From: Phoronis australis
Taxonomy: Eukaryota > Phoronida > Phoronidae
Assembly: GCA_002633005.1 (NCBI GenBank)
Contig: NMRA01000809.1
Coordinates: forward strand, 22,911 to 86,910
Direction of reading: 5' to 3'
Length of the DNA stretch: 64,000 nucleotides
The notes under the pieces are model-generated. The model saw nothing but the letters and a program-made list of their open reading frames with translations. It ran no database searches and was not told the origin of the DNA. The first letter of the stretch is position 1, and each line of letters begins with the position of its first letter. Below are positions 27,001 through 39,000 of the stretch, piece after piece. The position numbers and the translations under genes are program-made.

Positions 27001-30000
27001 TTTTCAGAAATACGAGCTATACGCTTACGCTTTGTACTGAAGATGATGGTTTTCATGGGACAATACATTTAGGCTAACAAAGCACAAGTTGTGAGCACTC
27101 ATCCCCATTTTGACTTACAGAATAAATTCAAATCAGGCTGATGATTATCATTGAGAGCATCCTACCTAGAAAACCTCTTTTGATTATTTATTATTGATCA
27201 GCGATTTGTGATAAACCCTACATGAAAACCATGTCAGTCGCTGAATTTTTATCATTTAAATGATAGCGCACCATTCATATAAATTCATAGAAATGCTTGA
27301 TATGAATTCAAATAGAAAATCTTTTAAATTATGAACAACCAAAATTGCCAGTGTACAACAATGGTGATTTGATGGCAATAGGCTGTTTCCCTGTCTGGAC
27401 AATAGATGGCATCGCCACTTTACGAGTCGCTGGGTTCAGTGTGCCTTATACTTGACACTCAACAAAGGTCTAAGTTAGCAGTTTCAGAGCTAGTGTTTAG
27501 TTGAACGCGTGATGCAGAATTCATTCTGAGGCAATTCCGCCATTATTTCACACAAATATAATGAACAAAGTTCAATGCTTCAGAGGTTGTCTACCTTGAT
27601 CCAAATAATTAAAAATTGATCGATTTTCAATTTTCAACCTTACTAAGATTTTACGGCAGTTGCACAATACAAGTCACGCTGATGACAAAGTAGAAATTTC
27701 TGAATGACAAAATTTTGAGAAATTTCGCTTAATGGAATTTTCCCTACACACCATTTTGCGTGCTGAGTAGGTGAAGAATTTCAATGCTTCATGCAATGCC
27801 CGAAAAAAACGAAATAACTGTAGCTTCCTCACCAACACCGCAACTCCCTTTTAGCGGAGTTCTGCTCTTTGGGAAGGCATTAACTTCCGGACTTAATTAG
27901 CCATAGCAAAATAGGCGGATTAAAGTGCAGAGTTGCGTATACACGCCTTGACGGCAAAAGTTATATCTACTTTGACTGGAGTAATCGGTAGAGGTCGCGA
28001 AGTCAATCACACGGGACTCAACAAGAGATTCATAATTTCCTTGTCTTTTATTACCAACTATCAAGAGTCGCATGTAAAGGAATAACAGAGATCCAACGGA
28101 GAATAACACCGATCAGCCTGGCATCATTCATATATAAATGGCAGGAGATGTTTATTAAGTCATAAGTTCAAGAGTGTGATTCAAATACACCACCTGGTGT
28201 TTCAATCAGAAAATTAGGGGTAACTGCCAGTCAATGAGACAGGTAAGTGGAGTTGAAGTGCAGTTACGATAGACAGGAGTTCCTCATCGCGGTGTTGGTG
28301 CGAAAGTGATTTTAAACTGCTGACCAGGGAATTGGGCTTACTTTCCGACGAAGAAGCAACAGTTGAGAGCGTTGACCAATCAAAGCCATTTGCACTTGCA
28401 CTCGCCACTATGTGTTGCTTCACATGATTGGTCAACACACTATTGCACCTTATCAGTTCTCATTATCTTACATTAGGAACTTGGCCCTGTTTCATGGCAC
28501 ATACTTTGGCAATAGACTTGTATAATTCAAGCTGTTGTCAAGAGGCCTGTTTATCAGGGAATCTCATCTTAAGGGCCTTTCATACTAACGTCGACGCGTC
28601 AATGTTTTGAGGAGTTGCAGTCAGTATGACCGGTCAACTTCAGTCCCATCGCAGTCATCGCCATTTGCCACTGTTATCGTCAACAGTTAAATGGTAGTGT
28701 AGTCGCTAATATTTTGATCGAATAATGACCAATCGAATTAAAAATAAGTTTTGTGTCAATTAGCACATGTAAATGTTCCCAAATTGTCAAATTTAAAAAA
28801 ACTTAGCGTGCAGCGCCACTTTGCAATTACTTTGATGGCAACAGCGTCACCTACCGTTTACTTCGATGTCCGTTAACTACAAAAGCCAGTATGACTGGCT
28901 TCAGTCAACTTCACAGTTTACGTTGATGCTCCTCTCAAACCGCAGTTAAGTCGGTATTAAAAGGCCTTAAGACCCTGTTGTGTGGTGTAGAGCAATTATG
29001 CCATTAGCAAATTGAATGCTCTCAAGGCACTGGCTAAAATAAATTGATGTATCGTGGAATAAAGCTGGTATTTTTGTTAACTGTTTAACTTCTGAAACTG
29101 AATTTCTCATAAAAAAGTCAGTCGAAATCATCTTAACCTGAAGAAATATGATAAAAATTAACCAAAATAGATGCGTTAAGATTTCAATTCTCTGGTACCT
29201 GTTGACGAAGGGTTTTCGTAACTCTTTGAACAATGGAAGATAATTGAGAAACTGCGGAGTTGAAACCAAATTCCCTACTTGCACACGCTACAAAAATGAC
29301 TGTTGTGCAATGTTGTTTAGGCCACAATGCCTTTTAGCATTGATTTTAACAACGCAAAAGTGAAAGCGTGTGTGTTCCAAACATGCTGAACCATAACGTT
29401 TGGACACAATACGTTGTTTTCAGCCATAATGGCGAGTTTGTGCAAGTATTGAATGGGAGGTTTTTGTAATGTTCAGCAACTACATCCATTGCATTTAACA
29501 CCTGAGAGAAATTTCAGCACCTTCCCAAAACAGCAAGGTAGATGCTGTTCATGTAATTAATCAAATGTAGTAAACAGAATTTTTTTAGCATTACAATAAA
29601 ATCTCATGACGGACATGTGAAATTTTAATTTTCATTTTTTCTTGAAATATAAGTACAGGGCTCCATGCTTAGCACGATGTCAACTCGCAAAATGTGACAA
29701 ATTCCCAGGTCACCAAACAGGAACTAAGGTCGTAAAAACCCGTTGGCAAAAAGAGCCAAAATTGAAATAAACGAGACACCTGAAGTGAAAATTCAGCGAG
29801 CTCGGCAACTGTCAGCATTTTTTGCTCGAACCAAAAATTAGGAGCAACTTGCCCGCTTGTTGATGACCAAATTCCCCCTTCAAGCCCACCTCCTGGAGCA
29901 GACGAACACGATTGGGTGCTTCCAATTTTTTCCAAACCATTCCCACTTCCGTCTGTTTACTTCCCATAGTATTTTGAATGCATGCTTGGATGAGGTGAGG

Positions 30001-33000
30001 TCTGATTTTTATCGGTTCTCAAAACAAAATCTAAGTCCCATTGGTGACGACATACAAGTTTTTAAATCGAACCTTGAAGTAGGACCAAAATACATCCTTA
30101 TCATTTCAATGCGACAATAAACCCGTGATATGCTCTAGATACAACCCCTTTAGTTAATCAAAAAAAATTGTCTTCTTTCCTAGAATTATGGAAAACGACA
30201 AAGCAGCCAGTCTGTTGATTAAGACACAAAACTAGACTGCCTTTTTTCTTTGCTAGCTTGTATAGATGACCGAGCCCCAAAAAAACTAATTTGAAAATCA
30301 TGTACGTTCCTAAAACTACATATGTTGCTTATCGGATGACGTACATTACCTTGCTTTGATTACAATCATTAATTTACTAGTCTAGTCACTTTTTGAGAAA
30401 GAAATTAACAGATTCAGATTTCACAGGCTAAAAAAGACCCAGAGGCTGATTGATAAATGAACCATTGAGAGAATTGAATGTGAATGGTTTTGAGAACATA
30501 TTGCCGCAGCTGTTTGCAGCTACTCAACTAGCGCAGTGATCAATTTAACACTTTAACGTTATCACGCTGCTACGCATCAGAAAAGTACCTTAACATATTA
30601 ATTGTTTCTCGGAAACTGTCAGAAAAATAAAATAGTTTTATGTGTCGGTGCACACCATTTCACGATCAAAAACAACCATGGCAAATGATAAGATGTTCAT
30701 TAGTTATTGCCAAGGCGGGTGAATTCAAGTACACGCACTCTGGGTATAGTGCCAACTATAATCCGTAGTCAACCACACCTTTATGTCCCACTTTCAGGTC
30801 CAAGGTGCCAATACAGGCCGCAGTCACCTGCATATTAAACAGGTTGAAGGAAGATTGTGTTTGGTGTACCTTGGTACATTCACACCGTGGGTTTTATCCG
30901 GAATACTTACTCTGTCGTCACAAGCATGCTCACAGGGGGAGTAGACAACAATTCTACCCAGTCCTGTTCTCATCACCAGTCTTTGTGTATTAATTAGAAA
31001 CAAAACAGTAGTAGCCGAAGGGGTAATAGTCATTAAAAAAATAAAACAGTCACACATCTTGAGAATTTTTCTCCACTGCATAGCGGGTTTCAAACCCTGT
31101 AGGAGACTACAGTCACTGAAGGCGACCTCAAATACGGGTCTACGGACTATCAACTGTTGGTAAATAAACATTAACACTCACTAGGGGGTACGTAATCTCA
31201 CACCTGTAACGGCTGCATTATTAGGCACGCAATAATATTACACTGAAAATCTGTCTTCAGATTTTCAATTTTGTGAAGTGCATTGCAGTGTTGCAATCCT
31301 TAACTAGGAGTTTCAGGATGGTGACAATGGAATTGCGTTTCAAAACATAGAAAATGGTGTTCAGAGACACTTCAATACTTCTTTGCAAAGCTACAAATTA
31401 ATAGCAGACAAGAGCAGAAACTAAGGTGGAACAAGAAGTTCTGCTAAAAATATTGGAGGAGACGGAGTTATAAGGAGATGGGCCATTACCATGGAGACGG
31501 AACAACTCTTCAAGAGCTTGCAGCAACTTCCAGAAATACCAACAAAACCTCATGGAAAGGCAAATAATATCTAACTTGTTACAACCAGAAGTACGCATTG
31601 ACACATCCAATGTCAAACTGAAAAAATAGTCCGAAGTGCAAGTTAACGATGAAAGCATTATCGGGGAATATCCTCATCGAGGAATGACTCGAGTTGCAAA
31701 ATTCACATCTGGAGTGACATTGGCATAATTAATTAGAACCAGTGAAATTTAGTTAATTTGAAATTTTTCTTACTATCAGAAAATCATAATTCAAACAAAA
31801 ATGACCGGTAAAATGGTTGCCTTGCTTTTTGACTAGCAAAGTGTCTCTGGGCAACAGCAATTAAAAAAACAATCCTGGAATAAATTCCCATGTTCCGTAC
31901 AATTCATCAAAGATGATGCCTTGGCCTTTTCTGATGTAAAAGTATACAAGTACTGTGGGCAACAGACAAACAACGAAGCTGAGTACTTCACCTGGCCAGA
32001 TGAAAGCTTATGTTCATCACCTGACCTTTTCTTAGAATCTTAGAAAGGATTTTTTACATTTCTTAATGATTCTTTAATACAGTTAATGTTGATTACAGTG
32101 TTTCAAAAAGAAACTTTTCAGTAGGACTCATTCGATTAATTATACATAGGCGTATTAAATGCTGGTGATCTTTTATGAAATTTGATCCTGCAACAAGAGT
32201 AAAATAAAAAGGCTGTGGGAAACGGACCAAACTAAAATTACGTGTGAAATACATTAAAACACGGTCAGTTCTTCTGGTGTGTATATGACCAATAAATAAC
32301 TGAAGAAGGCAACCTTGCGACATGCGGCAAACAATTTTGTTTGTAGCAAACCAGCTGAAATGTTTGCAGGAGTTTGCCGCTACCCGCAACTTAGCCGCAC
32401 ACATTGCCACAACCTTGCTGCAAACGCTGAAGTTTGCGGAAAGACTGCTGCAAACTTAATCGATGAAAAAGTGTTTGCAGGAAAGTTGCAGGAAACTTTA
32501 CTGATGAAAAAGTGTTTGCGGAAAAGTTGCAGGAAACTTTATTGATGAAAAAGTGTAATTAAGTGGAAAATATGTCTAGGATAACCAACCAACCTTATTT
32601 TAGCTCAAAATGACATGGAAAAAGGTTGCCTTCGCCTTTAAGTCGCACTTTCGGATGAGTCGGTCAACTTTTGAAGTTAGTTTTTGTGTTGCAGAACCAT
32701 AATGGGTTCATATGTTGCAAACATGAAGCCTTCGCAAGACGCCATCTCGGAAATCTAAGCGAACATGCTCTCGAGGTTGTTTGCCAGCGCTCGCGAGTGC
32801 TAACGTAACCACAGCTGCTAAGGACGAGGGCGCTCAAATCGCTCGCGGGCGCTCACTCCATTGAACACGCTTCTGGGCAGTTACCTACGTTAGATAAGTT
32901 ACCTAAATGTGACCTACTATTGGGTAAGTTACTTTGTTAAAAACAGCAAATGCTCAAAGATACCTAAATGTGACCCAAAACACTAGAGAATACAACCGCA

Positions 33001-36000
33001 TCTGCATGTACTTTGTTTTTTATTCAGTCACTATACTTAACAAATTTTCAACTTTCATACTGCTGTCAAAGTAAGTATAGCAAAATATTAAATGCAATTG
33101 CTTTAACATAACAAAGGCAGTGTTACAACAAACATAATAAATATCAATACAAACCATACACAAATATGTGATCCAATTTAACCAAATGTGCAATTATTAG
33201 CATTTAGAGCAATTTGTACTTATCCAACATTTAAAATTATCTCATAATCAGGTGGTAGCAGCCACTGTAGCTACAGTAAAATTTTGTCTATTTCAGACAA
33301 AAATAATTGTCAAAAATTACTCACTTTGATTTTTCAATGGCAATTTTAGCATTGTTGTGAAGACTCACAAGTTTTCAAAATATTGTCCGTCAGCAGCTAT
33401 GGTATGGACTTGGATATGACTCGGGATTCTTGTGGTACTGCACATTATTTATGAAAAAATAAGAAAATCAAATTTCACTAGTGGACCCTTACATTAATGT
33501 TTTATGCCTTTAAGGTTGTTGATTGTTTATTTTAATTACGCTACCCCAGTTACATGTTAAACTGCTAGGACTGTTATCAAGGAATGCCTCTTGGAATACA
33601 TTAATGTTGAATGCCTCTAGAGTCCCATTTAGACTTCAAGTTTTGGCCCCGCGCAACTGTCACTGACACGGAGCAAATTGATCAGTGTCAAGCGTTCGTT
33701 TACACACACAACTCACTAACTGTGGCAAGACGGAAATTGCAGGCTGGAGAGACTGGATCGCACAAGCGCAGGTTTACAAATGACAAGAGTTGCGGAGACA
33801 AAGAACCCGTATGTTGGTCATTAGGCAAGCACAGTAGAGATGATCCTTTCCGCCTTGCTCCAGTTGCGCGTTTAGACTTATAATTGACACGGAACAAGAT
33901 GTTCCAGCGCAAATTGCTCTACCTACCAAACGGGTGGCAAAAGTTGTCACCGCTGTGTCAATTTGTTTCGTGTCAGTGCAGTTTAAACACTGGAACAACT
34001 TGTTCTGTGTTAGCTGATCTGTGTCAACTTTTGTAGTGTAAATGGGACTTAGGGCTGTTGATTGTTTACTAAATTATGCTAGCCCAGATACATTTTGAAC
34101 AAGGAAAGCATGTGGTTGTCAAGGTTACATGCCTGGGAAGTGACCTAAGCTTGCATTTTAACCATTTTCAAACAGTTTTGGTACAGCATAGACTACATGG
34201 ATAACTGAAGAACTGTATGGATGTGAGTTTTGATTTTGAAATTGCATTTATGTTGATGTGCTTAAGAACATTACTGATTCAGCCAAATTGGAGGTTATAA
34301 TGGTTAAGGAAAAGTACAGCACAGATTTCAAAATGAGTTGGGGTTGAGACCAGAACCAACTAGTTTCCAAACATTTTAAGTTACATGTAACTAGACCTTC
34401 TAATTAATCACTTTATTGAGACTGTAAAACTTAATTTTGTGTCAATTTTCATATCACTCGCTGACTGTTTGATTCACAGTAGGGAACAACAAACTTTTAT
34501 TGTGGTTTAATGCATGGCAACTATTGGGCACAAAATAAGATTTGCATATATTGTATATTTATTATTAACTACCGGTAGATGTTTTAACTGCCATCAACTT
34601 CAGTCATACATCAGTTCTCAGTCTCTGCAGTCATACTGGTTAATTGAACACAAGTTCAACTGTCTGTTCATACATGAGCAAGAGCAAATTTTGGCTAAAA
34701 ATGTAATTGAGATTCTAATATTGCTATCACAAATGCCTTTTTGTGGAAAGTGAAATAGCATTCATATTTTAGGTTTATGAATATTGAATGACATAATGTA
34801 CCTGATGAAAGCCAGACACACTGCAGAGGTTACAAGGCAACAAGTTTGAGTTGAAAACACCGGAACAAATGGCATACACAGCATCTCAAGGTTGGTTAGA
34901 ATACACAAGGAAGAAAAGTGGAGGATGGTCCCATTATCCCTATGGAACACCACTGATTGCTGTAATGCAGATTAGTCTGGAGAGTAGAATGTGCTTAGAA
35001 CATCTACTAGTATGACTACAACTGGATAACCTCTGTAGTTGTTCTTTTCAACACCATGGTAATATTGTAGAATGGAAAGGTATAATTTATGTTTGATGCC
35101 TTAGATAAATAAATGTTGCTGCTGGATGATATCCCTACAGTCGAAATATTGCTAATTTCAACATACAAGTTCAATAATAACCTTTCAGTAGACTGATGTT
35201 TCATGAAACCATATAGGGAAGCAAAAATAGTAATCAATGAAGTATGAGACAGTTTTCAAGTATTTTAGATGAAAAAATAAATATGTTTATAATTGTTGAG
35301 ACTGATTTTTTTCAGTTGACAAGTAATGAGGTAATTTAAAATAAAATACTTAAATATGCGCGACCTGCTGTTCTAAGTATGCCTTTCCACGGAGGGAGAG
35401 TCTGATTTCATGGTTTTCTCCAATGGCATTCGACATATATTGCGCCATTTTCAATGCTAATAAACACTCCGTTGGCGGCACAGCTGTGGGTGCATTTCAA
35501 CGCTCTGAGTTGCTGGTGTTCGTTTAGGTATATAATATCATTGTTACAATTACCATAGATTTAGTTGCGCAGAGGACCATGCTGGATATTAGCCTTTGGC
35601 TAAAGCCTGTTTTGCATTTATTGTATTTTTATCCTCTTTATTATTATCATTATTATTATATAAAACATCTTGGTACATTGTAATTAAGGCTTGCACACAT
35701 TCAAGTTGTTCTCTTTAGACACAATTTTGATTGTAATACAAGTATTATTACTAATTGCCACTGTAGACACTTTTATAGTTTCTGTTATTCATTGTCATGT
35801 GATTTAGGTTTCATTTCTAGTCATTATACACAAGATTGAAAACTATCATGTTAAATCCAGTATGCAGCTGATTCTGTAGTTTCTTGTTTTAACATTAAAT
35901 TATTCATGCCACAATTCAAGTATGTTGTAGTCTTGCAGCAATTTTTTTTCAGGTGGTTCGCAGAAACTTCTATATAACCCCATGAAGATGTTTGCGGCAA

Positions 36001-39000
36001 GCTTGCAGCAATGTTTGTGGCGAGGTTGCAGGAACTTTGCATCCACTCTTTGGTCAGAGATGATTCCATGTGTTTGCGTCTGATTTGCAGAAACTTTTGC
36101 AGCAAGCTTGTGGCAATTGTTTGCAGGAAGGCCTTATACAGTTGCCATGTTATAACATTTTAAAACAGAGTTCACAGAACCTATAATCGGCTGCACTAAC
36201 ATGTGCTGTTCATGACTCATCTGACCTTGTGTTTCAGTTAGAACAAGTTTCTCAAGTATGAAGGGACATCAAAGGTCAGTTTCACTTTCAGACCATTGAG
36301 TAGTTAAGACCTTTCAGTTCCTGAATACATACAGTATCTAGCACTCCTTTACTTTGTTTATATCTCCCCACCGGTTGTCCATTTCCTGAAAAGCCGACTT
36401 TGGTCCTACACTACACATAACTATTTCTGAAAAATAATAAATCTCACTTGAGCACAAGTTATTCAGATAATTTATAGATTGTGATGCCTTCATAAATAAT
36501 TGACTTAACTTTTTTCAGCAATTCGAAGCGGGAGAGTAAGACCAAATTTGTCATTTTCATGAAACAGACTTCTGGTGACAATAAACAGAAAGTTTGACTC
36601 TGACCCTAATTATTTAGTAAGTACAAAAAATTGGGTATTTATAATTAGTTGATGGTAACTAACTTATGAAGTGCTGTGTACACAACATTGTATCAAAACA
36701 ACTGTCACCAACAAAAGGGTCCTTAGCTATCAAGGAAACATTCAGCTTAAAACTATTTAGCCATGAGAAAGTACAAGACCCTTTATAACCAAGATTAAAT
36801 ATCGTAACTAAAAAGCACTTTGAGTGTGCTCTATCGAACCATCATACCTGAAGGTACACCATAAGGCCACAGCACTCAAATTAATTGCTAGGTAAGCACA
36901 ACTGAAAATGTCAAATTAACCTCCAAGGCTCCAACTCGCACATTTGTAAAGAGTGTTTTACTCTGCTATTGCAGCACCACAAGCACGAGCAAACCATTTT
37001 CACTGAATAGATGGAAAATAGATTATTTGATTGCCTCCCATCTAAGAGGCAACAGCCATATGGGCAGCGGGCAATGCAATTTTTTTTCAAACAAAGATCA
37101 AACCTTCTTTGTATTATTTGATGCTATTTAACAAACCAATCCTTAAAATAACAAGAGCAACGCGGAGCGATGAAATGCACCCACGAATGCACTGCAAACG
37201 GTGTGCTTCTATAGTGTTTATTTGCATCATAAAAATGGCCACTAGATAGTGCAAAATATTTCGAATTCTTCAAAAAACTGGAAAATGTCACCATTTTTTA
37301 ACAGAAAGCTATTTACCACATTTCATGAAAATCCATCAAGAAACTTAAGCACAACGGAAAAAATAAAATTGCCACTAGGGAACAAAGGTTAATCGGATCC
37401 ATCTGAAAGTTGTCGTCTTCTGTTGTCAATGTCATATACTGTTAAATACACTTGCTAAATTTAATAAACATTCTGTAGAGGACTTAGGAGATACAGCCAT
37501 GGGCGCAAAAACAAACAAAACTGCTACTAGGAGGCACTACAGTAGGCGAAGTCGTCGGAAAATCATCGTCAACTGTCCTCTTCATAGTGAGAACACACAT
37601 GCCAATTTTCACAATCATCCTTAAAGTGGTTCATGTGATGGCGGGACAGACGCCAAAAAAGACTTGAAAACAGTACAAATGCCTGCTAGGTGGCACAAAA
37701 TACCTTGAATCCATCGGAAAACAGGAGGATAGCGTCATCTCATTAAGAGATGCCTATGTGCCAATTTTATAGAAATCCACCGAGGATCTTTGAAGATACA
37801 GAGATAAACATAAAAAAATAAAATTGCCACTAGGGGACACACCTGTAGCCCGATCTTTCTGAAAGTCGTCGTCGTCCGTTGTCAACTTCATATAAACACA
37901 TCTGCTACATTTAATAACGATCCTTTAGAGCGTTTAAGAGATACAGTCATGGGCGTAAAAACAAACAAAACTGCCACTAGAAGGCACCACAGCAGTTGAA
38001 GTAGTCAGAAAATCATTGTCAGCCAAGAATATACATGCCAATTCTCGCGATCATCCTTAGAGTGGTTTGGGTGACAGAGTGGCGGACGCCAAAGAAACGG
38101 ACTCGAAAATATTAAAGTAAAAATGGCCACGAGATGGTGCAAAATGCCTTGAATACATCCGAAAACGGGAGGATAGCGTCATCTCATTAATAGATGCCTA
38201 TGTGCTAAATTTCATGAAAATCGGTTGAGGACCTTTAAAGATACAGAGGTAAACGTAAAAAACTAAAATTGCCACTAGGGGGCAAAATGGTATTCGGGTC
38301 GGTACGAATTCCGAAACCCGTCGTCCTCTGTCGTCAACCCCATAGGAATACACGTGCCAAATTTCAATAAGATCTTTCAAGGGATTTAGGAGATACAGCC
38401 GTGGACGCTATAAGCCGCACGACCAGACAGGGATGACGGCAATATAAATATATGGGTTCATAAAACTGAGTCTTACTTAGCTAATTCAAACTATTTCATG
38501 AATTCAATCCTGTTTGGAAAATCCAGTGCATCTAAACAATCTTACGTTGTCTCTAAGAATCGATCCTGTTTCGCAGACGCACTGAACACTTGTAAATTGT
38601 GCGAGTTTTGAAAATTCAATCCTGTAGACAATTAACAAAGCTAAAATATGAAGATTCAATATTTTGTGGTTGGAGAATAAAACTTGATTGTCACATGACT
38701 AAAGTAATTGGTGGGGTGCATTTTTCAATTTTCTTCTATAGATTTGGGAGGCATTTTCACTACTGTGGTATGAATTTGGTGTGTCAGTTCAGATTCAGTG
38801 GATATCAAAGTATGATGGGAGATCACTATTGCTTGGTATAATTTTGGTCTCATAATACTCTCCACAGTTTAAATGTTGACTCATTTTGATGATGAACAAT
38901 TTTGTGACCTGTTGGCAGCATTTCATCAACCATTCAAATAATCTACACAGGGCAACAAAGAAGTTTAAGTTAGGACATACAAGCAATAGCAAAGAGATGA

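Noticed and set aside
33774-33998. Overlapping minus-strand open frames at 33700-33998
   Set aside because: They fall inside the TAG-flanked MITE and have no family resemblance.
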